A stretch of 64,000 nucleotides of DNA. Source: Cercis canadensis (Eukaryota > Streptophyta > Magnoliopsida > Fabales > Fabaceae). The notes below the pieces were generated by a model, which saw only the letters and a program-made list of their open reading frames with translations, ran no database searches and was not told the origin of the DNA. A program made the position numbers and the translations under genes. Numbering within the stretch: position 1 is the stretch's first letter; every line of letters begins with the position of its first letter. Below are positions 12,137 to 23,451 of this stretch, piece after piece. The DNA lies in the NCBI GenBank assembly GCA_003255065.1, contig QAOA01002905.1, positions 1 to 64,000 on the forward strand, read 5' to 3'.

Positions 12137-13839
12137 TCATTTATAAAATTCAATGACTCCCAAAGCTCCAGAGAATACACGACAAGCAACTTCATATCTT
12201 GAAAATCCAGCACCTTTGCGTAAGGCTTCAAATTCTTTCTCAGTTCTTTCCTTCCCAGCAGGTAGCAGAAACATGAGATTGTCAATAATGGCAGCATAAT
12301 TATCACAATCAGTTACCTTTGGTACTTCTGGCATTATCAAATCAATGATAATGACCTTGCCACCATCTTTTAGGGATTCATGGCAGTTTTTCAAAATTTG
12401 TATGCATTCTTCATCGGACCAATCATGAATTGTAGACTGCCAGAGTATACACAAAAATGCTAAGCATTCTTTATAGTTTATATGCGTGAACATCTAAACT
12501 GATGGAAGGACTAGAAATTTTCCTCAAATAAACTGACTAACCTTCATCATTATGGCATCACCTTTTGGGACACTTTTGAACATATCCCCACCGACATGCT
12601 CAATTCCTTCAAAAAAATTGAAAATTTTGATGGAATTCATTAGTAATTTTTCCCAAGTTAAAAAACACGTGTTCCTTTCTTTTATTTTTTCTTTTTTTTT
12701 ATTTTTTTTTTTTTTTTTTTTTTTTAAATCTTCATATTTTCAGACATTGAGGAAAGGAAAGGCAGCAATTTTCCGTAACTGTGCACAACTACAAGATACA
12801 TTTTCATTGCATGTTTTCCTCCCTTGTAGTTTTCATTCTTATCATAGGATTGAAAATAGTATTACTACTCCTTAATATGTCTTCCCTTCTATATATATTT
12901 TTTGCATTGACTTTTGTTTCGTAAAGAGAGCAGAATATATACCTGGGTGAAGTGGAGCATGCTCTACCACAATGGGCAAATCAAAGTTGATACCCTTTAT
13001 TAGAGGGTACTTAGAGGTGATCATTTTGAGGCTTTGTCCAATACTACCACCCACATCAACAAGTGTTGATATTTCTTCAAATCCTTTATACTTTTCAAGA
13101 ATTTGTCTCATATGCATAGTAGAGACATCAGCCATTGTCCTGTGGAATAAGGGTTTCAATGTTGTATCCGTTTTCATATATTCAAAAAAAGGCAACCCGT
13201 GTACTTTCTTGAAGAGGCCTTCGTCACCGCCGTCGAGAATCACTTCCTTGAAGTTTTGACTAGATTGCAATTAAAATCATAAAAAGAAAGAAAACAAATA
13301 AAATCCCTTTGCTTCATGTAATCAAATTAATCAAGGACAGAAAGAAAATAGAATCAAACTGTTCATATACAACTAACTCTTTCTAATGAATCATCATCAT
13401 GAAAACAGTATAGTACCTAAACCCTATAAATCAAAATATATGTTACTTACAAAAGTGCTAAAAAGTCTGGGTGAAACAACATTCTTGAGAGCGTAGCATA
13501 GGAGGCTCCATCATTGTCGGTGAGAAGATATCCACCGGTAGGAGAGAGTTGATAAAGTCTCTCAACCCTATCATCTTGATTGATACGCTTTGAGCAAGTA
13601 AGAAGAGAGTGACAAGCAAGCAAAAATAGCATGCGGTCGAGCCTGTGAGCTGTGTGTTCATGTTGAGTGGGAAGTTTAGAAGCAATTTCAGAGGGAGATA
13701 TGCCGTTAGGGCCTGCCTGGTTAATGATCTCAAACAGATTTAGCTCAATGGCAGCATTCACCACAGCAGGAAAGATTTGAGCGGCGGATAGCAACATGGC
13801 GTTAAGGCATGCATCACAATCATTTTCAATGGAATCCAT
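12137..13839 (-). CDS. OMT-B: intact COMT/chalcone-OMT-like O-methyltransferase, 356 aa
   Basis: Exons on the minus strand are 13,839-13,451 (389 nt), 13,259-12,943 (317), 12,606-12,542 (65) and 12,436-12,137 (300). Together they give 357 codons with stop, normal for class II plant OMTs. All junctions are GT/AG with phases 2,1,0, as in its paralogues. Residues about 10-105 form the dimerisation domain ([12 protein letters not shown]...[10 protein letters not shown]). The SAM loop LVDVGGSIG lies at about 196-204, where Ser replaces the third Gly that B' keeps. GINFDLP and the HVGGDMF element follow. The catalytic base is the His of [11 protein letters not shown] (about 261); acidic partners are in AAIIDNLMF and RTEKEFE. 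The C-terminus is GVIEFYK. The substrate cannot be read from sequence; a phenylpropanoid, chalcone or related phenol is likely from the family. The TATA box is at -103. Its near-identical duplicate is B' in unit 2. Confidence 0.88.
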
Positions 13840-14520
13840 ATTTGCTTCTCTAGGAAGATGCAGTATATTTGCTATCCAATATTTTGGAGTTTACAAATGA
13901 AACTTGAAATAACTTGCTATTTTCAGGAGTTGTGAGGTGGAATTTATAGTCCTTTGGCCATTGAACTCTTGTGGTTGGTCAAGATTTTGTAAGATTAATT
14001 AAAGATTGCTCTCTTGACTGTCATATATGTTACTGCCAATTTTCTTGTCATGAAACATTATGAATTTGTCCATTAGGACTAAGCACAAAATTGAATTACA
14101 AGAAAGAAAAGCAGTCTAATTTTGCAAAGCGCAGGATATTAGAACTAAGCAGTGAAAACAAATTTGTTANAATGGAATCCATATTTGCTTCTCTAGGAAG
14201 ATGCAGTATATTTGCTATCCAATATTTTGGAGTTTACAACAAATGAAACTTGAAATAACTTGCTATTTTCAGGAGTTGTGAGGTGGAATTTATAGTGGTT
14301 TGGCCATTGAACTCTTGTGATTGGTCAAGATTTTGTAAGATTAATTAAAGATTGCTCTCTTGACTGTCATATATGTTACTGCCAATTTTCTTGTCATGAA
14401 ACATTATGAATTTGTCCATTAGGACTAAGCACAAAATTGAATTACAAGAAAGAAAAGCAGTCTAATTTTGCAAAGCGCAGGATATTAGAACTAAGCAGTG
14501 AAAACAAATTTGTTACTCGA
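13828..14520. repeat. Duplicated OMT-B promoter/5' end around a single N
   Basis: About 342 bp covering the start codon and promoter of OMT-B (13,828-14,169) is repeated at 14,171-14,520 after the N at 14,170. The copies differ by a 3-bp indel (ACAAATG vs ACAACAAATG) and by substitutions, and the second copy looks more like the B' promoter at 37,210-37,560. This may be an unmerged alternative haplotype rather than a true repeat. Confidence 0.75.
13942..13948 (-). promoter_or_regulatory. TATA box of OMT-B
   Basis: TATAAAT on the minus strand, about 103 bp upstream of the ATG. It is conserved at 37,328-37,334 for B'. Confidence 0.6.
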
Positions 14521-14818
14521 CAAAGCTTGATGATAGAGAGTTGTTAAAAAACGGGTAGTCATGATAATGTAGAGCGATGCAATGTTGTTTGCTAATCATA
14601 TGGTGCAGCAAATTGTTTTGTCTTCCAACTTAATTTCCACCATAATTTTCTTTCAAAAGTATACAATAAAAAAATAACGATCAAGTATTAAATTCACTGA
14701 TAAATTAATTGTCAGACAAAAATTTTGAGACTAATATTTATATTTATAATTGTATAAATTTATTTTATTTCAATGCAATCAATAATAAATTAATAGACAT
14801 CTCTTCTTATTATTTGAA

Positions 14819-14882
14819 CTAGTACTATTCCCGCGCCGATACGTGGGCCACTGGGCGGCGGGGCACGGGCCCCAAGCAACAG
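14819..14882 (-). mobile_element. Possible Helitron 3' terminus
   Basis: A sharply GC-rich island lies in AT-rich DNA. On the minus strand it reads CCCACGTATCGGCGCGGG (6-bp stem with one G:T pair), then AATAGTACTAG and then T. That is the hairpin + CTRR-end + T layout of plant Helitrons. The 5' TC end was not found, and no Rep/helicase is present. The homologous unit-2 site (39,265-39,270) reads straight through. Confidence 0.45.
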
Positions 14883-15965
14883 GTTGTGAGATTTAATTTA
14901 TGTGATTATAGAAGCATAAATTATATAAATATATATGATCTAATATTCCAATTATAGATTTTATATTTTGAACTATAGATGCAATATATTAAAAGTATCA
15001 ATCATGAATTTATATAAAATTTGAAAGTGTATTAAACTAATGTAAAATGAGATAATATTCAAATTACCTATGGTGTATAATTTGGATTGAGACTGTCAGT
15101 GTCTTCATCCAATTCTATACGAACTTGCACTAATATTTATTCTGCTAAATCCTAATCATTGTGTACTTTTATATTAGAACAAAAAAAAAAAAAGTCTTTG
15201 ATTCAAAATTCTACGCGCTTACGTTCCGGATTTGAATCCATATTTGTTTATGGGCAAAGATTGTTGTAATCTAAATGGATTTACTGAAAGTCTAATCTAT
15301 GTATAATAGTTAAAAGCAACGTCAAATTTGATTCAGAATAAACTTTGAAATTGAGGACACGTTGCAATAACTAACTCGTGTTATGACTTACGGTTACAGA
15401 AAACTTAGTATTTTATTTAGNTACATAATAAGGCCTATAATTTGATTACAAACAGCAGACTTGTACATGGGTCTGCGTTGGGCCCGTATTAACCTTGATT
15501 GGTCTACAGAAAAGTATATTCTCAGATGTCACTCTAATTAGAATATATATTTCGGCGTAATTGTTTTTGTGAATTAGTTATAGTTGACTAGTTCTACGTG
15601 CCTAAACAATATAATCCTAAAACATTTAGTTAATATCTATTATATGGTACCATTTCTTGACATGGACATCATTACATAAAATAATAAAATTCAAAATTTA
15701 ATTTCTTTTTGTTTTCCTCATTTTTCTTGTTGAAAGTTCCATCTCCACATCGACTAATAACATACATTAATTAAGTTATTAGGTGTAGTTTGAAAAGAAA
15801 TTTAGGTAGTTAATACTTAATAAAAGGCTATGGGTTTATGTTAAAAAAAAGATTGTGGTTAGTTTTAAACAATTGCAGTCCTACGCTGTCATTTCTCTAG
15901 TAATTATTATTACTATTATATTGAGGCTGCTAGTACACGTCAAATAATATCAATGTTTGCCAATA
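14883..15965. other. Non-coding repeated spacer
   Basis: Parts align with 45,190-45,990 and 48,000-48,770 of unit 2. There is an N at 15,421, after which sequence identical to 18,628-18,703 begins, so this join may be an assembly choice. No gene is seen. Confidence 0.5.
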
Positions 15966-16275
15966 CGGGTTAGCTCAGTTGGTCAAAGGGATTTGACTTA
16001 AAGCTTAGTATCTTTTAGGAGTTGAGTTCAAGCCCTCTAATGATAAAAAAAAAAAAAAAAAAAAAAAAAAAACTTTTGGGGGGAAGNTCATCAGGGTGAT
16101 TCTTTGGCGCCTAAGAGCTAGTTAAGTAGCCTCATCTATAGGCCAAAAAAAGTGCCTTTGAGGTAATCTTTTGAGTGAGCCTCTATCTGTCCCTTCGTGG
16201 GATCTTAGGCATGTCACTGGCGCCCTACCCAATAGTATCGGAGTAACATATCCTTACTACCAATTTTTCAACTGA
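15966..16275 (+). mobile_element. tRNA-derived SINE, near full length (~310 bp)
   Basis: The head contains an RNA polymerase III A box (TAGCTCAGTTGG, 15,971-15,982) and a B box (GAGTTCAAGCC, 16,024-16,034) at tRNA-like spacing. It cannot fold as a full tRNA. The body runs through GCCTCATCTATAGGCC and CCCTTCGTGGGATC to a tail near ACATATCCTTACTACC. Related copies are at 19,533 (3' part), 43,455-44,070 (inverted), 45,996, 48,772 and 49,027. N at 16,087. Confidence 0.75.
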
Positions 16276-18703
16276 AAAATTTGTGGTTCATCATGATTTA
16301 TTTTATTTTTTAATTAAGTTTCTATGCGTGATAGGGATAGCTAAATTTATTGTGCATATGTTAAATTAATCGTTTTGTAAATGCTTACAGTAAAATATAT
16401 TAGTGTCAATGTAGTTGTGCAATCTTAAATGTTATAACGGTAAATTAAACTTTTCGTCTCTTCCTTTATATTTGATTTTCTTTCTTAAGGCATTTGGTCT
16501 TGGATAACGAGAAGTTCAACTTGACGTGTAAAACATTTTAAAGTTGATCTTAGAAATAAAAAATTGTTTAAAAAATGGAAACCAATAACTTGATGAATAG
16601 AATAGTGACTACTGTGTGTTTTCGGTGATTATTTTTCTGATTTTTAGAAAATTCTCTTTAAATTTATTTTCTTTTTGTAATTCTCCCAGCTATATTTATA
16701 GGTGGAGGTGTGGGGCATGCTGATGGTGCCTAAGTTGACGAAGCAGTAGTGGGAACGTTTGGTGCCATTGGCTGGGTTTAACTCCGAAGCCCATTGAAGG
16801 GCCTAAATATGTATATTATAGGAGATCTATGTATTCTAATATATTATTTTCTATTTACTTGTGTTAATTTGTTTTAGATTTTTTTAACATTAAATAAATA
16901 GACTTAAATTTTTTAGTTAGCAATAAAAGAATGTGAATTTAAATTTGGAACCTTACTTTTTTTAAGAGATGTCTGAACAGTTTTATTAATTTATGTTTAG
17001 ATCACTGTTTACTCCTAAATTTGATTTGACATGAATTTTAATCTATATTGTCAATAAATGTGATATATTAATTAATTTCTGGAGTTAATAAGGATTAAAT
17101 TAAAACGAGAAGCAAACCAGATTGAGTAACATAGTATCCATATACTTTTTTTTTTTGGAACAATATTCAAGAAAACATATTTTTAGTTTACACGAAGAGT
17201 ATTCCTAAACTATTTGAATATGACACTAATTCATATTTAGGATGGGAGCAGTAACCGATAAATTCTTCTTAATAGGTGTGATTTCAAAGATTTGAACTTA
17301 GGATATTCGCTTATAACACTTTGGAGCTTAATTTATTTTCACTGAACTAATATCTTATTAGTAAAATGCTAAAAACATATTGTTACTGTACTAAGTCACG
17401 CGAAGCTGTCAAAAAAAAAAAAAAAAAAANTAGTCTAGCGAACCAAATTTACTGATATAGAAGAGTGGCCTGCATAAGTCTCTAGGTATATTTAAGTAGT
17501 AATAATTTAGACAATTTACAAAAAAAAAGTCTTTGATTCAAAATTCTACGCGCTTACGTTCCGGATTTGAATCCATATTATAATTATTTAAATTGTGATA
17601 ATTGTCTTAAGGTGATGGACAAAGTTATCTTTCAAATCTAAAGTCACACTAAATTTTTTTTAATTAAGGACTAGATTGATTGTGCTTGTATCTTTAAGGA
17701 ACTAAGAAAATGATTTTACTCATTATATTATAGTTAAAAAAAAATACACGTTTAACACCAAGTTGCAACATATATGTTACTCTAATAGAAGCATATATGA
17801 CTTCAACTCAAGTGACACATTATTTATTTACCAAGAAAAAAAGTGATAACATTATTTATCAAAAGCAAAAAAGACAACTCAAGTAACACACTAAATTTTA
17901 AAGAATAATATTATAATAAGGTCCGAAACTGCGAATCATTCAAGATCTCCGAAATTTTATAAAAAAGAACAAATAATTAATGTTATAAATTGATTGCTTG
18001 TAGTCACTTATCTATTCCAACTAAATATTTTAAAGCCAATTTGTGAAATAATACTATTATAGTTGATCTAGAACACCAACAAGAAACATGCCAACACTAT
18101 CTAATTCTATATATAATCATTCATGTTTCTTTCTCAAATGATTTAGAATAGTAATTTCGACCTAAAATAGTCTGTCTGCATTCACTAAAAAAGATGCCTT
18201 TTTTCTTTTAAAACTAGATCAGTGTCGGAGCATTGCTCTTTCAAGGTTTTTTTTGGCTTCATAATCTGAATAGTGTAAAAGAATTCACTCATTCATGGCA
18301 TGCTATATATCCAAAACTCGACTGGGCAACTTTAAAGCTATGTAGTAGTTTAGTAGATAAAGCTGAATAATTATACTCAAACAACTCATCTCAATAATTA
18401 TAGCTTTAAGTAATTGAATTCTTGTGTTTTCGATCGGAGAAAAGTGAAATCAAACTAGATCTTATCAGACTGAAATTTTTGTATATTTAAGAGTAATACT
18501 CTTATAAAACAAAAATATGTAAGTCTTATACATTTTCTTGTTTATAAGAGTGTACTCTCATAGTACACAATTTTTTTTCCCTTTTACACCCTCTTACACC
18601 AATAATACTTCCAGTTATGATTATACATAATAAGGCCTATAATTTGATTACAAACAGCAGACTTGTACATGGGTCTGCGTTGGGCCCGTATTAACCTTGA
18701 TTG
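16276..18703. other. Non-coding spacer shared between blocks
   Basis: Aligns at high identity with 39,280-41,675 of unit 2; 16,710-17,230 also resembles 46,260-46,760. No gene is supported. Poly-A runs and an N (17,430) occur. Confidence 0.6.
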
Positions 18704-19532
18704 NNNNNNNNNNNNNNNNNNNNNNNNNNNNNNNNNNNNNNNNNNNNNNNNNNNNNNNNNNNNNNNNNNNNNNNNNNNNNNNNNNNNNNNNNNNNNNNNN
18801 NNNNNNNNNNNNNNNNNNNNNNNNNNNNNNNNNNNNNNNNNNNNNNNNNNNNNNNNNNNNNNNNNNNNNNNNNNNNNNNNNNNNNNNNNNNNNNNNNNNN
18901 NNNNNNNNNNNNNNNNNNNNNNNNNNNNNNNNNNNNNNNNNNNNNNNNNNNNNNNNNNNNNNNNNNNNNNNNNNNNNNNNNNNNNNNNNNNNNNNNNNNN
19001 NNNNNNNNNNNNNNNNNNNNNNNNNNNNNNNNNNNNNNNNNNNNNNNNNNNNNNNNNNNNNNNNNNNNNNNNNNNNNNNNNNNNNNNNNNNNNNNNNNNN
19101 NNNNNNNNNNNNNNNNNNNNNNNNNNNNNNNNNNNNNNNNNNNNNNNNNNNNNNNNNNNNNNNNNNNNNNNNNNNNNNNNNNNNNNNNNNNNNNNNNNNN
19201 NNNNNNNNNNNNNNNNNNNNNNNNNNNNNNNNNNNNNNNNNNNNNNNNNNNNNNNNNNNNNNNNNNNNNNNNNNNNNNNNNNNNNNNNNNNNNNNNNNNN
19301 NNNNNNNNNNNNNNNNNNNNNNNNNNNNNNNNNNNNNNNNNNNNNNNNNNNNNNNNNNNNNNNNNNNNNNNNNNNNNNNNNNNNNNNNNNNNNNNNNNNN
19401 NNNNNNNNNNNNNNNNNNNNNNNNNNNNNNNNNNNNNNNNNNNNNNNNNNNNNNNNNNNNNNNNNNNNNNNNNNNNNNNNNNNNNNNNNNNNNNNNNNNN
19501 NNNNNNNNNNNNNNNNNNNNNNNNNNNNNNNN
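18704..19532. other. Assembly gap (829 Ns)
   Basis: Unknown sequence. The left flank matches unit 2 up to about 41,674 and the right flank matches 46,172 onward. In unit 2 those points are 4.5 kb apart and enclose OMT-E, so the gap may hide an E homologue and its length may be nominal. Long frames reported across it consist of Ns. Confidence 0.95.
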
Positions 19533-19655
19533 GAGGTAATCTTTTGAGTGAGCCTCTATCTGTCCCTTCGTGGGATCTTAGGCATGTCACTGGCGCCCTA
19601 CCCAATAGTATCGGAGTAACATATCCTTACTACCAATTTTTCAACCGAAAAATTT
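19533..19655 (+). mobile_element. 3' portion of a SINE at the gap edge
   Basis: Matches the second half of the SINE at 15,966-16,275 (CCTCTATCTGTCCCTTCGTG through ACATATCCTTACTACC). The 5' half is lost in the gap. Confidence 0.65.
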
Positions 19656-20805
19656 GTGGTTAATTTTCCTATTAATGCTGGCTAAATATTCTATTCCTAG
19701 TTAACAGCTATCCCACTTGGATATGTGTCCAAGAAGCAGTCATAATCTATATACTATATTTATATTAAGTTTTTACAAAAGTCTATAAATTATTCAACCC
19801 ATGCTTCCAAATAGCAGTAAAGTCATAAGCATGATTTAAAAATAATTGATGACAATTACTTTTATTTAAAATTTTTGTTATCCATTAAAATATGATAATC
19901 CAATGGTGTATTAATCAATTATCAAAGTTTATGAAGTTTTATAAGCATGATTTACATCATATGAACTTTTTAATTCAATGGTTGGATCTACAGAATTTAC
20001 TTATAATTTTTGTTTTATAATATTTATTTATAGCTTTATAGATTTATAGATGACCCAAATGGATGCAACAGCCAACAGTAGAATATTGAACGAGTAAGAT
20101 GGCTTATAATCCAATCAAAGCCGCATATTGCGTAAGAAGTAGGAAGGCACATGGGGAAGATAATTAAATTTCTTGACTTAGATTGGCTTAGAGAAAGCAA
20201 AGAAATCTGATTACGGTATCAAAGTAGGATACATCTTTTTAATCAAGCATATTCCTTCTCTGTTTTGGTGAATGGCAGGCACAAAAGTTTGAGCAAAACA
20301 TTTTTGTAAACTACCGAATGCACTCATCACTAATTCACACAAAGCAGCTAATTATGAGACATTGCTCTTTATTTGTAGAAATAGTCACACAACATGATCA
20401 CCCGTATATAAATGTTTTGAGCACTGTCGTCAAAATTGATTAGTGATTTAAATGGTTGAGAGTTATTATGAGGGCCATTACAATTATATTAACACATGAA
20501 GGGAATAATATGGTCAAATTGAAATATCAAATGAAGTTTACAACTGTACCAATAGATTACAAATAAAGTGCAATTGAACCCAAAATTCTAAGAAGTATAA
20601 TTCATAATAACACACATGGCACAAGATGAGTGAGTGCAAGAGTGAAATAAAAGAAATATTTCTGATAGAATAACAGTACTTTTATTTTATTATTAGAATA
20701 GATAACACTCACCGTACATGGTCTATCAATTCCCACAACTTTTTAATACATTTTATTGGCCATAATCAATTATTGGAAATGCTCAATATGTAACTTAAAA
20801 GTAAA
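19656..20805. other. Intergenic DNA downstream of OMT-C
   Basis: No gene is seen. From about 20,020 the sequence aligns with 50,870-51,670 downstream of OMT-D, which marks one edge of the C/D duplication. Confidence 0.55.
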
Positions 20806-22891
20806 TCATTTGTAAAACTCCATGACTCCTAAGATGGACAAAGGGCGACAAGCAACATGAAATCGAGAATATCCAGATCTTTTGCATAAGGTCTCGAATT
20901 CCTTCTCAGTTCTTTCCATTCCACCACCTTGGGTGAACATAACATTGTCGAAAATGGAAACATACTTAGCAGCAGTGGTTAACTCTTGTTCTTCTCGCAT
21001 TATCAAGTCTATAACAATGACCTTTCCACCTTTCTTCAACGCTTGATGGCAACTGCTCAAAATTTGTAGACATTTTTCATCTGACCAATTATGAGTCGTA
21101 CCCTACAACAGTGTAGCCAAAATGCATGATGTTTAGTATCCTAGAGTATGTAAATTAATTAAGGAAGTAGTGTTTGTGCCGTAAATGTTAACTAACTGAC
21201 CTTTAACAATATAGCATCTCCTTCGGGAACTTCTTCGAATATGTTCCCACCAACAAACTTTATTCCTTCAAAATATAAAGTTTTTTGTTAGAGCAGTCTC
21301 TCAGGACTCATTTGTCTACCTTTTCAAAGTTGTTAACATCCCCATGAATAACAGTCCCCATTTATTTGTTATTTAACGTGCAAATTAAATTGGAAAGGAA
21401 GAAAGAGCACCAGATTGGAGAGATCAATAGCTCAAGTTAGGACCAAATAAATACCAAAAATAAACTGTCTCTTTTGTAGTTTAATTAACAGATAAGAAGT
21501 TACAGAAGCCACTAGGTATATATATTATGGTGGTAAGAGATTGAGTATAGTTTGCAAAAAGTCATGAGTTTGAACATTTTTTATGTCATATAACAAAAGA
21601 AAAGGAGTTATAGTCATTTTATTACCCAAAAAAAGATGATCTACAAGTGTTAGATATAAAACTATTCATGCATATTTATCTAATAGTTTAAGCCTTTGGG
21701 AAAGTCGACTCTTAACATAGTATTAGAGCCTTTTTGACCAAACGGTCAAGAGATCGAATCTTTCTATCTCCAGTTTCTCAATTAAATTAAAATTTCAACA
21801 CATAGTGACGTATTAGATATAAAACTATTAATGGATCTTCACCTAACAACTTAAAGTTTTGAGTTGAATTGTTTTTAACAAGTATTGAAATTAGGATACT
21901 TTAGCACAAACCAAATATAAATAGATAAATTAGTTTGCGTATTTCATATAAATTTTATATTCCAAAGAAGATAGCTATGAGCGAAATATTCAAGTAATGA
22001 AACTGCTAGGAAGTCATGTGAGAAATATACCTGGACAGGGTGGAGCGACCTATATCACTCGAGGCAAATCAAAATTAATACCCTTTATGGAAGGGTACTT
22101 GGAGATAATCATCTTAAGACATTGCCCGATACCACCAACCACATCGACAAGTGTTGATATTCCCTCAAAGCCTGTGTGTACTTGAAGAATCTTCTTCATA
22201 TGTAAAGCAGAGATTTCCGCCATTGCTCTATGGAATGAATGTTCCAGTGTTGGATCCGTTTCGTGGTATTGGTACGCAGGCTTCCCATGAACTATCTTGC
22301 TTAGGTCATCACTTGCATAAAAAATTATCTCCTTAAAGTTCACAGTAGAAAGTAGTAATTCACATCGTATCAAGACATAAGTCCAACGTTTTTTATTAAT
22401 TAGTTAGTTAGTAACAATAATCAATAGCCATTTAAAGCACAAAATGTAGTTACTCACAACATTTTTCTGGTGTATGGATGGAAGGAGAAAAATGATATTA
22501 TTGAAGCCCAAGAGGGGCCACCTTCATTGCTGACATAGTATTCACCAGCCGGAGCAAGTCCATAAAGTCTTTCAATGCTGCCATCTTCATTGGTGTGCGT
22601 AGAACAAGTAAGAACAGAGACAGTTACAAGCAAGTGCAGCATACGGTTGAGCCTCTGAGGTGTGCTTGTAGATAGGGTTGGAAGTTTGGAAGCAATTTCA
22701 GCCGCAGAAACATATCCACCTTTTGGGATGGCTTGAGCAATGATGTCCAATAGGTTTAGCTTAGTGGCAGCCCTCAACACCGCACCATTTATCTGACCAG
22801 AAGATATTAGCATGGCGTGAAGGGAAGCATCATACTCATTTTATTTCTTAAGGAGGGTTTTCACATGTTCACCATTCTCTGTGGCACTCAT
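20806..22891 (-). pseudogene. OMT-C: O-methyltransferase pseudogene, sister of OMT-D
   Basis: Exons by comparison with D: 22,891-22,458, 22,344-22,031, 21,265-21,201 and 21,102-20,806. Three independent lesions are visible. Codon 17 is TAA (22,841-22,843; GAA in D). The intron-1 acceptor is AC instead of AG (22,346-22,345; D has AG at 53,212-53,211). A CAG codon near the end of exon 2 is TAG (22,050-22,052; Q after RVI in D). The SAM loop reads LVDVVGG, and HVGGDMF has become FVGGNIF. Lengths and frames of exons 3 and 4 are intact (GTTHNWSDEKC...ILGVMEFYK). An LTR insertion at 23,126 sits 235 bp upstream of the ATG, so the promoter is also cut off from its native upstream DNA. A truncated product from the internal ATG at 22,813 would still hit the second stop. 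Confidence 0.92.
21648..21880 (+). mobile_element. TRIM-like mini-retroelement in intron 2 of OMT-C
   Basis: Two ~70-bp direct repeats (21,648-21,717, TGTTAGATATAAA...TTAACA; 21,811-21,880, TATTAGATATAAA...TTTAACA) flank ~93 bp. The left repeat is directly followed by TAGTATTAGAGC, a two-mismatch version of the tRNA-iMet primer-binding site. There is no coding capacity. It is orthologous to the copy in intron 2 of OMT-D. Confidence 0.72.
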
Positions 22892-22980
22892 TTTTGCTTC
22901 TCTCAATTAGTGTGACCTCATTTTTCCTCTCTAGTTTGTTTTAGTAATGTTTATGCAACTTAGGGTTTGATGTAGAGTGG

Positions 22981-22988
22981 TATATATA
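22981..22988 (-). promoter_or_regulatory. TATA box of OMT-C
   Basis: TATATATA, about 90 bp upstream of the original ATG; identical in OMT-D (53,847-53,854). Confidence 0.55.
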
Positions 22989-23144
22989 GGCATAAGAGAC
23001 TATTGTTCAGTAAGCAATGATAAATCTAGAAACAACTCAATGGAAAACAAACTATGAGAATAGAAAGCTAAACTAAAAAAATGTGAAAATCTCAAAATTA
23101 GAGAGTACTAATATGCATCCGTCAATGTGATGATTAGCTCTATG

Positions 23145-23450
23145 ACACGGGTTAAACACGATCGTGTTCACTTATAGGTATAAGGGCGTGTCACTCAAAT
23201 GGAGTCTCTAGTATGCAGACATGGCCTCAGACACGGCCATGTCGGAATCAGACACGGCCATGTCTCCTCAGACACGACCACAGACATGGTCATGTTCGCG
23301 GTGGAAGTTGAAATGAGTCTCTAGACTATAGACACAGACACAGACACAGGCATGTCACTTAATGACATGGGCATGTCACTTAAGTGAGGTTCTGGAGCAT
23401 TAGACACGGCTTAGACACAGCCATGTTCAAAGGTGACACGACCATGTTCA
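23145..23450. repeat. ACACGGCCATGTC-type palindrome cluster
   Basis: Dense degenerate repeats of GACACGGCCATGTC and GGGC(G/A)TGTCACTTAA inside the copia-like LTR. The cluster continues after the nested LTR at 24,880-24,925. Confidence 0.8.
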
Positions 23451-23451
23451 T

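Noticed and set aside
15966..16040. Possible tRNA gene
   Set aside because: A and B boxes are present, but the acceptor and anticodon stems do not form and the sequence is the head of a dispersed SINE.
18663..19663. Long open frames of 280-320 codons on both strands
   Set aside because: They span the 829-N gap and consist of undetermined residues.
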